This document shows, one piece after another, positions 1 to 7,151 of a stretch of 23,798 nucleotides of DNA (position 1 is the first letter of the stretch; each line of letters opens with the position of its first letter). The position numbers were made by a program, and so were the translations under genes. The stretch comes from Glaciecola sp964643575 (lineage in GTDB: Bacteria; Pseudomonadota; Gammaproteobacteria; Enterobacterales; Alteromonadaceae): positions 1 through 23,798 of the forward strand of contig CAZXTD010000058.1 in the NCBI GenBank assembly GCA_964643575.1, in the 5' to 3' direction. Below the pieces are notes generated by a model. The model saw nothing but the letters and a program-made list of their open reading frames with translations. It searched no databases and was not told the origin of the DNA.

Positions 1-1540
1 GTTTTACCCGCAACACGATAACCAGGAACACGGGCCTTTATGCCCGAGCCACCTTCAGTAGTGACCGTTTCCATCATTAGTAATATATCTTGAGCCGTTT
101 GCTCTGACATCACTCGCTCTTCCATTTGAACGGGCGTGATATCTTTTACGATTTGTAAGGGGCGTTTAATGCCGCCATTACCAATGGTGGCGTACATCCG
201 AGCGAGCTGCGCTGTCGTGACAGAAATATTATAACCAAAAGACAAGCTTGAAATTTCATGATCTGACCAGCGCGGGCGTTCGTGGAAAATACCATCCGAC
301 TCACCAATCATATTTAAACCGGTGTCGCTCATTAAGCCCATGTTATAGTAAAAATCGATAAGCACTTCTTTTGGCATAGACAGCGCCATTTCAGAAGTTC
401 CCATATTGCTGGAATACTTGATGACTTCACTAATGCTTATTTTACCAAGGTTTCTGCCATCTTGTATCCGACTGCCACCTAAACGCTTCCACCCCGGTGA
501 GGTATCAATAATGCTGTCTGCCTGATAACTTTCGTTTTCAAGTGCAGCTAGCACAGCCATTGGTTTTAAAGCAGAGCCCGGTTCGTATGCGTCAGTGATA
601 GCCCGATTTCGTACTCGGTGACTCGACACGGTTGCTCGGTTATTGGGATTGAAAGACGGCGTATTGGCCATTGCAAGTACCTCACCGCTGTGTACATCGA
701 CAATCATTACCGACGCTGAGGTCGCCTCATAAAGCAAGGTAGCTTCTTTTATCTCGCGGTACGCTAGCGCTTGAATACGTTGATCTATAGTCAAGCGCAC
801 ATCTTTGGCTTTTTTGCCCGCTTCCTGCTCCATAATTTCGACCTGCCGATTTTTTGCATCGCGTCGTATTTTTCGTTTATCAGGCGTACCTGTAAGCCAA
901 GTATTATATAAGCTTTCGATGCCTTCTAGTCCAACATCATCCACATCAGTAAAGCCAATAACGTGCGCCGACACCTCCCCTGTTGGGTAATACNNNNNNN
1001 NNNTTTCGCTTCATTTCGCAAAAAGATGCCCGGTATTTTCAGTTTCTTTACAAAATCAGCCATCGCCGGTGTCACTTGGCGCTCTAAATAAACAAATCGA
1101 TTTTTAGGGTTGTCGACTCGGTCGACTAGCTTATCTACATCCATGTCTAGTACCTCTGCCAAGGCACGCCATAAACGCATGTCAGAAAAACCGGCTTCGT
1201 CGGCAATGACTTTTGGGTCAGCATAAATTGCTTGAGCAGGCACGCTTACCGCTAAACTTTGACCATGACGGTCGGTAATTAGGCCTCGATAGCTGGGCAC
1301 GTCACGCACCCTGATTGTGCGGTTGTCGCCATGTTCAATCAAATAATCAGGCTTGATTACTTGAATATAAGCAGCACGGCTTGCAAGGGCAGCAAATACG
1401 CCGAGCACAACAATAAGCACAAGCACAAAACGCCAATGAACAAAGGTAGGCCTTAGCTTTTTTTTAGCTTGCTGACCTTTGCTTCCGCGCTTATTTGAAG
1501 GGCGTTTACGAGGTTTTTGAAGTGTTGCCGCGACGGTCAT
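1..1540 (-). CDS. ftsI: Peptidoglycan transpeptidase FtsI (PBP3), 3'-truncated, interrupted by an N gap
   Basis: Septum-specific class B penicillin-binding protein that cross-links peptidoglycan at the division site, anchored in the inner membrane. A basic N-terminus is followed by one membrane segment (about residues 37-57) and the dimerisation domain. After the N run the reading resumes in another frame as YYPTGEVSAHVIG, the conserved FtsI stretch, so the break is an assembly artefact. The transpeptidase domain has the catalytic motif as S-A-L-K (serine codon 573-575, lysine 564-566; usually STVK or similar) and SSN at 405-413. The sequence runs off the window in the KTG motif (AGKT visible), so the C-terminus is missing. 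The ATG directly follows the ftsL stop. This is the last visible gene of the mraZ-rsmH-ftsL-ftsI operon. Confidence 0.95.
994..1003. other. Assembly gap (10 N) inside ftsI
   Basis: Ten undetermined bases. On the minus strand the left side ends in codons for N-E-A-K and the right side begins G then TAT TAC CCA (Y-Y-P). With ten bases the frame breaks and stops soon after. The conserved K-R-Y-Y-P of FtsI would be restored by a gap of two bases (AAA-CGg-TAT), or any length equal to 2 modulo 3. The run is therefore probably a placeholder, not a measured length. Confidence 0.95.
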
Positions 1541-1861
1541 TTACTTCACCCTCAACAAAACTTCGTCTTCGCGAGAAGGACGTCGCATATCAAGTTTTTC
1601 AGATACCGCTCGCTCAATTAAATTGTGCTCGGTAAGCGCACTTTGCTCAATCATTAGATGTCGCCACTCTACATCTAGCGCGTCTCTTTCTTGAATGAGT
1701 TGTTCATGAGCAATATTCAATTGACGATTTTCATGAGCACTTAAAATGACGGCTATCGACGATGCAATCACTAAAAAGAACAAAATGATAAGAAACAAAT
1801 GCCGGCTCAAGTCCGACATTATAATAATAAAAAGATTGAAGTTAGTGGTTTTTGCGTTCAC
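1541..1861 (-). CDS. ftsL: Cell division protein FtsL
   Basis: Small bitopic membrane protein that forms the FtsQLB complex and activates septal synthesis by FtsWI. At 106 aa it has a short cytoplasmic N-terminus, one membrane segment (about residues 20-42) and a periplasmic coiled coil. The segment RDALDVEWRHLMIEQ matches the well-known FtsL pattern. The start is a GTG that overlaps the rsmH stop (CTGTGA), with a GGAAA Shine-Dalgarno-like stretch inside the end of rsmH. An ATG at codon 15 lacks such a site and would trim the N-terminus. The stop is immediately followed by the ftsI ATG, indicating translational coupling. Confidence 0.93.
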   Translation of the reverse strand: MNAKTTNFNLFIIIMSDLSRHLFLIILFFLVIASSIAVILSAHENRQLNIAHEQLIQERDALDVEWRHLMIEQSALTEHNLIERAVSEKLDMRRPSREDEVLLRVK

Positions 1862-2793
1862 AGTTTTTCCGCCACTCTAAGCACCGAGCTACGAGCGCGC
1901 TTGTTCGCTTCTATTTCTTGGTCACTAGGTTTTAACGCTTTGCCTATGGCTTTTAAACGTTTGCCCTCATCAAGCACAGATTGCGCAAGGGGTAATTTAT
2001 TTGGGTACACTTTTCCTTTTGATTGACTTTTTATAAATCGCTTTACCATTCTGTCTTCAAGTGAATGAAAACTAATTACAGCCAAGCGTCCGCCCGGCTT
2101 TAATATATCGACACTTTCACTCAACCCAAGTTCCAGTTGTTTTAGCTCGCCATTAATAAAAATCCGAACGCCCTGAAACGCTCGCGTTGCAGGGTGTTTA
2201 AATTTGTCTTTTACCGGCACGGCTCTATCAATTAGGTCAGCAAACTCTTTTGTTGTCTCAAGAGGTTTGATTTCTCTTTGCTCAAGCACAGCATGGGCAA
2301 TACGAGTGCCAAACTTCTCTTCACCATACTGCTTAATAACATTTGCGATTTCTTCCAAGCTTGCACTGTTCAGCCATTGTGCAGCGCTGATGCCAGCGCC
2401 TGTATCCATGCGCATGTCTAAAGGGCCGTCTTTCATAAAGCTAAAACCACGGCTTGCGTCATCGAGTTGAGGAGATGACACGCCAATATCCATCAACACG
2501 CCATCAATTTTACCGTACAAATCTAAATCGTTAATCACCACTTTAATGTTGGCAAACGCGCAGTGATAGATGCTAAAACGAGAGTCTGTAGCGAATTTTT
2601 CTGCGGCTTTTATTGCTTCTTGATCGCGGTCTAATGCGATTAAACGCCCATTTGGCCCTAGCGCTTCTAAAATTGCTCGGCTATGCCCGCCGCGGCCAAA
2701 GGTTGCGTCTACATATACACCGTCGGCGCGCACATTAAGACCCTCGACCGACTCATGTAAAAGTACGGAAAGGTGGGAAAAATCAGTACTCAT
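1858..2793 (-). CDS. rsmH: 16S rRNA (cytosine1402-N4)-methyltransferase RsmH
   Basis: S-adenosylmethionine-dependent enzyme (formerly MraW) that methylates N4 of C1402 in the decoding centre of 16S rRNA. At 311 aa it has the normal family length. The SAM-binding motif DATFGRGGHSRAIL is near residue 30, followed by GVLMDIGVSSPQLD and SRGFSF in the middle, and VISFHSLEDRMVK near the C-terminal end, all hallmarks of the family. Its ATG overlaps the mraZ stop (ATGA) and its stop overlaps the ftsL GTG, so it is translated as part of the dcw operon. Confidence 0.97.
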   Translation of the reverse strand: MSTDFSHLSVLLHESVEGLNVRADGVYVDATFGRGGHSRAILEALGPNGRLIALDRDQEAIKAAEKFATDSRFSIYHCAFANIKVVINDLDLYGKIDGVLMDIGVSSPQLDDASRGFSFMKDGPLDMRMDTGAGISAAQWLNSASLEEIANVIKQYGEEKFGTRIAHAVLEQREIKPLETTKEFADLIDRAVPVKDKFKHPATRAFQGVRIFINGELKQLELGLSESVDILKPGGRLAVISFHSLEDRMVKRFIKSQSKGKVYPNKLPLAQSVLDEGKRLKAIGKALKPSDQEIEANKRARSSVLRVAEKL

Positions 2794-3248
2794 AGTGAAA
2801 AGTCCTGCAACCTTTCCGTTTGTTCGTACTGTCCATTTTTTTCGGCTTCAAGATCTTCAGCTACTTGTTGTTGCCAAGTAGATTGACCCCAAATTTCGAA
2901 GCGATTTCGCTGACCTACTAACATGATTTCTTTTTCGAGATGTGCGTAATCGCGCAGGGTAGGTGCAAGCAAAACACGGCCACTTTTGTCCATATCAACT
3001 TCGCTTGCATAACCAATGAGTAAACGTTGAATGCGTCGTTCGTCTGGGTTCATTGTAGAAAACTTACTGAGTTTTAACTCAATCTCTTCCCATTCGGGAA
3101 GGGGATAAAGTAACAAACAGGCTTGTCTATTGTCGACAGTACATACCAGTTGTCCCTGGCAATCATCCATAAGTGATTGACGATATCGCGTGGGTATCGT
3201 CAAACGACCTTTAGTGTCAAGATTGATTGCGTTAGCGCCGCGGAACAT
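2790..3248 (-). CDS. mraZ: Transcriptional regulator MraZ
   Basis: DNA-binding protein of the AbrB/SpoVT superfamily and first gene of the dcw cluster; in E. coli it represses its own promoter. At 152 aa it has the usual length and both tandem MraZ domains: NLDTKGRLTIPTRYR near residue 10 and DMDKSGRVLLAPTLRDY near residue 85. The start ATG is preceded by an AGGGG Shine-Dalgarno site. Upstream on the same strand lie a sigma-70-like promoter and a set of 10-bp-spaced GTGGG-type boxes that fit MraZ autoregulation. The stop overlaps the rsmH start by four bases. Confidence 0.96.
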   Translation of the reverse strand: MFRGANAINLDTKGRLTIPTRYRQSLMDDCQGQLVCTVDNRQACLLLYPLPEWEEIELKLSKFSTMNPDERRIQRLLIGYASEVDMDKSGRVLLAPTLRDYAHLEKEIMLVGQRNRFEIWGQSTWQQQVAEDLEAEKNGQYEQTERLQDFSL

Positions 3249-3390
3249 TACCCCTAGCCTATTTTTAGTTTATTTAGTAGCTGTATTTTTTTATTCTTAT
3301 TAATCTGGTTGTGTTTGCTTGTTGCAAACTCATCAAAGGTTTGGTTAACAACACTAGTTAACTTTAAAACCCACCTCGACAACTGATTAA

Positions 3391-3415
3391 ACCCTTTTTT
3401 GCCACTTTATCCCAC
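3391..3415 (-). promoter_or_regulatory. Candidate MraZ operator (three boxes, 10-bp period)
   Basis: Read on the minus strand: GTGGG, five bases, GTGGC, five bases, AGGGT. Known MraZ operators are direct repeats of TGGGN separated by 5-nt spacers. Here the first box is perfect, the second has one change, and the third keeps only GGG. The array lies just downstream of a candidate -10, about 145 nt before the mraZ start. Confidence 0.65.
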
Positions 3416-3423
3416 TTTTTGAC

Positions 3424-3453
3424 AGTTTAGGGACTTTATTGGGTGTATGTCAA
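3424..3453 (-). promoter_or_regulatory. Candidate mraZ (dcw) promoter
   Basis: On the minus strand a perfect -35 TTGACA (3448-3453) is followed after 18 bases by TAAACT (3424-3429, four of six to consensus). The MraZ boxes begin about 8 bp further on, where transcription would start, which is the layout expected for autorepression. This implies a leader of roughly 165 nt before the mraZ ATG. Confidence 0.5.
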
Positions 3454-3554
3454 GTTTTTTTACACAAATAGGTGGATATATTTGTTTATTATTTGTTCAG
3501 CGCTTGGTGCAAACAGATGTAGACGCTGCCGCACAGGCGTAACGCCGTTCGTTT

Positions 3555-3620
3555 GAGCACAAACTAATATCACCCCGAGCACAAACTAACGTCATTCAGA
3601 GCAGATACTACGTCATCCCG
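3555..3620 (+). repeat. Three tandem 22-nt units
   Basis: Units at 3555, 3577 and 3599 are exactly 22 nt each and contiguous. Units 1 and 2 share their first 13 bases (GAGCACAAACTAA). Unit 3 begins GAGCAGATACTA and ends CGTCATCCCG, comparable to CGTCATTCA of unit 2. This forms the left arm of the larger palindromic element. Confidence 0.8.
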
Positions 3621-3792
3621 TCGAAGGACGGGATCTCTTTGGTATATAACAATCCTAAATAAAAACAATGGTTTAAATTAAATTTACTAGATTCCAAAGA
3701 GGTTACCGCCTTCGCGGTAATGAAGTAGGTTTGTTTGAGAATGACGTAGGTTGTTTTGAAATATGGTGATGATTGTCGCGGCAATGCCGCGA
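3555..3792. repeat. Composite palindromic repeat element (tandem 22-nt units plus hairpins)
   Basis: Non-coding element filling most of the gap between the mraZ promoter and def. The left arm has three contiguous 22-nt units (3555-3576, 3577-3598, 3599-3620), each beginning GAGCA and ending in a TCA-C/T-C-like tail. Hairpin A follows (3615-3634, 8-bp stem, loop GAAG), then CTCTTTGG (3635-3642). After an AT-rich centre comes the inverted copy CCAAAGAG (3694-3701), then hairpin B (3703-3720, 7-bp stem, loop CTTC). The right arm has diverged units in the opposite orientation with a period near 21 nt (TGAAGTAGG at 3721, TGACGTAGG at 3742). GAATGACGT at 3739-3747 is the exact complement of 3589-3597. 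Hairpin C (3776-3792) closes it. It resembles the REP/MITE-type dispersed hairpins common in marine gammaproteobacteria; no transposase is present. Confidence 0.75.
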
Positions 3793-3815
3793 TAGTTACT
3801 CAGTGAGAGTAGCGC

Positions 3816-4367
3816 TTAGCTGGCCATGTAATCGCACATTTGTTTGAGGACTTTAAGGCGTTTTGGCTCATCTTTAAATAGGTAGTCAATGGATACTAAA
3901 GACGTTTTATCTTCAACGCGGTCTAAAAAGAAAATACCGTTTAGATGGTCGACTTCATGTTGAATAAGACCGGCAAATTCACCTTCTAAACTTAGGCTAT
4001 GGGGTGTTAGGCTTTCATCTAAATATCGTAAAGTTACCGACTGGTGACGAAGTACCTTGGCGCGCATGTTGTAAAAGCTAAAACATTCTTCCTCAAACAT
4101 AAAGGTTTTAGGGCTTAAGTTGCTTAGGTGCGGGTTGATGATATTCACAAACTCGCCATCAATTCTCAAGACTATCAGTCGAATAGGCACGCCAACTTGA
4201 GGCGCACTTAATGCGTTTCCATTTGTGTCTGAGATTGATTTTATGCCATTCAAAATGTCGTGCATTTTCGAGATAGTTTGCTCGAGCTTACCGCTCTTTA
4301 AGTCTGCATCACTTACTTCTTCTGATGTAGAACGCAAAATAGGGTCACCGGCTTGACGAATTTTCAT
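3816..4367 (-). CDS. def: Peptide deformylase, divergent
   Basis: Removes the formyl group from N-terminal formyl-methionine of new proteins, using a bound metal (Fe2+ in most family members). The 183-aa protein has all three family motifs in order but with changes. Motif 1 is GNALSAPQ (50-57) instead of the usual G-x-G-x-A-A-x-Q. Motif 2 is EECFS (94-98, metal ligand Cys95) instead of EGCLS. Motif 3 is intact, HEVDHLNG (137-144; ligands His137 and His141, catalytic Glu138). It stands alone, not with fmt as the housekeeping copy usually does, and follows the terminator of the SapC gene. A weak TTAGG site precedes the ATG. Probably a second, non-housekeeping deformylase; the metal site is complete, so activity is plausible. 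Confidence 0.88.
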   Translation of the reverse strand: MKIRQAGDPILRSTSEEVSDADLKSGKLEQTISKMHDILNGIKSISDTNGNALSAPQVGVPIRLIVLRIDGEFVNIINPHLSNLSPKTFMFEEECFSFYNMRAKVLRHQSVTLRYLDESLTPHSLSLEGEFAGLIQHEVDHLNGIFFLDRVEDKTSLVSIDYLFKDEPKRLKVLKQMCDYMAS

Positions 4368-4419
4368 AGTTTGGCCTAATAATTTGTTTAAGGTTTAATA
4401 CACAATCAAAAGATAAAAC

Positions 4420-4454
4420 AAAAAAAGCACAAGCGCTACTCACACTTGTGCTTT
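4420..4454 (-). terminator. Rho-independent terminator of the SapC-family gene
   Basis: On the minus strand a perfect 10-bp stem AAAGCACAAG / CTTGTGCTTT with an 11-nt loop runs directly into a run of seven T. It lies about 36 nt beyond the stop of the SapC-family gene, leaving def to its own promoter. Confidence 0.88.
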
Positions 4455-4490
4455 AGTCATGTATGCTTGTAAAACGCTTAACTAATGCGC

Positions 4491-5267
4491 TTACGAGTTA
4501 GCAGCGGGTGCGTCTGTTGCTGCTTCTTCAGGCGCTACTGCTGGTGTAATTTGAATAGCTTGCACTGGGTTGTCTGTTTTGTTGCTCAACTCTACCAAGC
4601 GATTAAGCTGACCTAACGACAACATCATTGAATACGCCGCACCTAAAAAGCCTGCTTTATGCATGGCAAGCACTTTATCGTCATCAAGGTCGATAAGTTT
4701 CTTTTCGTTAATCGACATAATGCCAGTTACGTTGCGTATTTGACCTGAACGGTACTGAACGCGTAAAGCAATCTCATCAAGTAGGTCGAGTTCTTTCAAT
4801 TGTGCAATAAAGCGTTGATTTTGTACTTCGCTGTTTGCCAACTCACCTAAAAAGTTTTGACGGTTTGTCATAAACTCTGTTGGCTCACCTTTGTCATCAA
4901 AAAGTGCTTGGCCTTCGTCAGAAATTAGGTCGCTGTTTTCATCGATAAATACGCCTAGCTTGTCGCCATCTGGACGAATATCAAAAGGGTAACGCTGAAT
5001 ATTCAAAGGAACGTGCGGCCCTTGCCACTTGTCTTCCGCCCAAAATAAGTTTTTGCCTTGCTCTAGGCCCAACATACAAACTGTGTGGATATTTTTTGAG
5101 CTTGGATCTTCGATGAATACAATGGGAGTACTGCCCGATAATTGAGCGAATTCGCGGATTGTTGCTGCAGCAATATGAGTACTGCTCACCATGTCAAAGT
5201 TAACGCGTGGGATAACTTTTAATGCACTGTGCTTGCTTTTATCAAGCGGGATATAGTTAATAGCCAT
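4491..5267 (-). CDS. SapC-family protein
   Basis: Recognised as a SapC-family (PF07277-type) protein from the N-terminal pattern NYIPLDKSKHSALKV and the central segment with YPFDIRPDG, GVFIDENSDLIS and GQALFDDKGEPTEFM. The biochemical role is unknown; the name comes from a gene near the S-layer locus of Campylobacter. There is no signal peptide or membrane segment, so it is probably cytoplasmic, 258 aa. The ATG at 5267 is preferred over an ATG at 5327 because family members begin close to this point; the extra 20 residues would be lysine-rich and unlike the family. The last 20 residues are low-complexity, rich in Ala and Pro. It is a single-gene unit with its own terminator. In related bacteria such genes often sit beside TonB receptors and tryptophan-halogenase-like genes; none is here. 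Confidence 0.85.
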   Translation of the reverse strand: MAINYIPLDKSKHSALKVIPRVNFDMVSSTHIAAATIREFAQLSGSTPIVFIEDPSSKNIHTVCMLGLEQGKNLFWAEDKWQGPHVPLNIQRYPFDIRPDGDKLGVFIDENSDLISDEGQALFDDKGEPTEFMTNRQNFLGELANSEVQNQRFIAQLKELDLLDEIALRVQYRSGQIRNVTGIMSINEKKLIDLDDDKVLAMHKAGFLGAAYSMMLSLGQLNRLVELSNKTDNPVQAIQITPAVAPEEAATDAPAANS

Positions 5268-5811
5268 TGTATTGTCTCTATGTTTTATAATTTTAATTTT
5301 GTTTTTGTTGGTCGCGTTTGCAAACAACGAACATTCGTAATGTACTCAAGAAGCTGTAAGCGGCCACTTAAGATTTAATGCTAGACGCACCCAAGGCGCA
5401 CAAATACCGATTGTGAACACTCTGCGCAAAGTTTACATGCGGCTGTTGTTATTGTTTTCAAGTGATAAGCATCGCAATTAAGCAAAATACGGATAAAAGA
5501 AACAAAGTACACAACGCGAGGCAACACTAAACGAACCTAGCGCCCTCTTCTAAGTCTGTCTAAAAAAGGCGGTGTATTATGGCTTAAGCGCCCATAAATG
5601 TCACCTGTTAACGAGTTTTTAACAGGACTTTTTAAGCTGACTTTGCCCTTTCTTTAAATGCCTATAAGTAAGCTTTTGTTAGTACGAAAATTTTTAGTCC
5701 ATTTGCCTTATTGTTGGGGTAAACTGATATTGAGTAAATTCATAATTATAATTATAAATTACCGAAGATATTGCTATTTTTTAAAACATCCTCGGCTAAA
5801 ACGGAGACCAC
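5268..5811. other. Divergent intergenic region between the SapC-family gene and the dipeptidase
   Basis: About 540 bp without a convincing gene; the only ORF near its right end (5658-5846) has no recognisable features. It holds a 10-bp perfect palindrome GTTTGCAAAC (5316-5325) about 50 bp before the SapC-family ATG, which could be an operator. A hairpin at 5604-5626 has an 8-bp stem (CCTGTTAA/TTAACAGG, 7-nt loop) followed by ACTTTTT on plus; it could act as a weak terminator or attenuator ahead of the dipeptidase. A candidate plus-strand promoter is listed separately. I see nothing else. Confidence 0.6.
5730..5758 (+). promoter_or_regulatory. Candidate sigma-70 promoter of the dipeptidase gene
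   Basis: TTGAGT (5730-5735), a 17-bp spacer, then TATAAA (5753-5758). This predicts a start near 5765 and a leader of about 45 nt. The surroundings are very AT-rich, so chance matches are possible. Confidence 0.42.
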
Positions 5812-7074
5812 ATGAATATAAAAATATCGCCCACATTTTCGATTAAACGCAGTCCACGTTCTAAAACAAAATTACTCGCAATGTCGTCCTTGTTAGCTTT
5901 AACAACTAGCATGACTGCATGCACCGGTACACAAACAACAAACTCAAGTGCTATCGACAATGCCACTCGAATAGCTAAAGAAAATCTCATTATTGATGGG
6001 CATGTAGATGTACCCTATCGTGTAGAAAGTGCTTGGGTTGATGTCACCAAAGCCACAGAAGCCGGCGATTTTGATTACCCGCGTGCAGTACAAGGTGGCC
6101 TAGATGCCCCGTTCATGTCTATTTATGTGCCTGCGAGCTTAGATAACAGCAAAGAATCGACTGTGCTTGCTAATAGGCTAATCGATTCAGTAGAGGCAAT
6201 TGTTGGCAGAGCCCCCAATAAATTTGCACTGGCATACAGTCCGGCCGACCTTGAAAAGAATTTTGCTCAAAACAAAATTTCGTTACCGATGGGAATGGAG
6301 AATGGTTCGCCAGTGCAGGGCGATTTGAAAACACTACGACATTTCTTTGACCGCGGCATACGTTACATTACGCTGGCGCATTCGCAGTCAAACCATATAA
6401 GCGATTCAAGCTATGATTTACGCCGACAATGGAAAGGTTTAAGTCCATTCGGTAAAACCATGGTCAAAGAAATGAACAAGCTCGGGATCATGGTCGATAT
6501 ATCGCATGTTTCAGATGATGCATTTTACCAGGTGACCAAAATATCAAAAGCGCCAGTAATAGCCTCACACTCTTCATTGCGCCGCTTTACACCCGGTTTT
6601 GAACGTAATATGGACGACGCCATGATCAAAGAGCTTGCTGCCAATGGCGGTGTTATTATGATCAACTTTGGGTCTGGATTTGTTAGCCCTGCGGCCCGCT
6701 TATGGCGGGATAACATGGGCAAAGAGCGTCAGGCGATTGCCGAGCAATACGGTGCAGACAGCGCAGAGCTTAAGGCGTTTAACGAAAGCTACAAAATCAA
6801 TAACCCGTATCCTTTCGCAACGCTAGACACGGTGCTCGATCACATTGACCATGTTCGCGATTTAGTAGGCATCGACCATATTGGTATTGGCTCAGATTAT
6901 GACGGTGTAGGCGATTCGTTACCCACAGGACTAAAAGATGTTTCTACGTTTCCTAATTTAGTCTCTGGTTTATTAAAACGAGGATACACAGAAGATCAAA
7001 TCAAACAAATTTTGAACGGAAACTTGCTGCGCGTATGGCGTGAAGTCGAAAAAATCGCACAGCAATCTGCATAA
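5812..7074 (+). CDS. Membrane dipeptidase (peptidase M19), lipoprotein
   Basis: Zinc dipeptidase of the renal-dipeptidase family, cleaving dipeptides including some with D-residues. It is probably anchored in an envelope membrane: a basic N-terminus, a hydrophobic stretch (about 20-35) and a lipobox-like MTAC with Cys37 indicate a lipoprotein signal. At 420 aa it is full length. Family motifs in order: IIDGHVD (His64 and Asp66, first metal ligands), ITLAHSQSNHISDSS, GLSPFGKTMVKEMNKLGIMVDISHVSD, PVIASHSS (metal-binding His), HIGIGSDYDGVGD near residue 360, and NGNLLRVW near the C-terminus. A GGAG site seven bases before the ATG supports the start. It is transcribed alone, divergent from the SapC-family gene and convergent with the hydrolase. 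Confidence 0.93.
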   Translation: MNIKISPTFSIKRSPRSKTKLLAMSSLLALTTSMTACTGTQTTNSSAIDNATRIAKENLIIDGHVDVPYRVESAWVDVTKATEAGDFDYPRAVQGGLDAPFMSIYVPASLDNSKESTVLANRLIDSVEAIVGRAPNKFALAYSPADLEKNFAQNKISLPMGMENGSPVQGDLKTLRHFFDRGIRYITLAHSQSNHISDSSYDLRRQWKGLSPFGKTMVKEMNKLGIMVDISHVSDDAFYQVTKISKAPVIASHSSLRRFTPGFERNMDDAMIKELAANGGVIMINFGSGFVSPAARLWRDNMGKERQAIAEQYGADSAELKAFNESYKINNPYPFATLDTVLDHIDHVRDLVGIDHIGIGSDYDGVGDSLPTGLKDVSTFPNLVSGLLKRGYTEDQIKQILNGNLLRVWREVEKIAQQSA

Positions 7075-7093
7075 ATCTTTTCCTATTGATACA

Positions 7094-7126
7094 AGCAGAT
7101 GAGGTAGCTCTCTCACCTCATCTGCT
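7094..7126. terminator. Hairpin between convergent genes
   Basis: A perfect 12-bp stem with a 9-nt loop lies 20 nt beyond the dipeptidase stop and 26 nt beyond the hydrolase stop. Neither side has a strong T-run (plus TCATATTC, minus TTGTATC), so it may be a weak bidirectional terminator or only an mRNA 3'-end stabiliser. Confidence 0.6.
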
Positions 7127-7151
7127 CATATTCTATGTTTACATCGCCTGG

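Noticed and set aside
926..1540. ftsI as a 204-codon truncated gene or pseudogene
   Set aside because: The break falls exactly at the N run and conserved FtsI sequence continues on the other side in another frame, so it is an assembly artefact.
3344..3362. Regulatory hairpin formed by two GTTAAC sites
   Set aside because: Only 6 bp of AT-rich stem; too weak to list on its own.
3555..3620. Short CRISPR array
   Set aside because: The 22-nt units are contiguous and have no unique spacers; no cas genes are present.
3776..3792. Terminator for def
   Set aside because: The hairpin has a 7-bp stem but no T-run on either side; it belongs to the palindromic repeat element.
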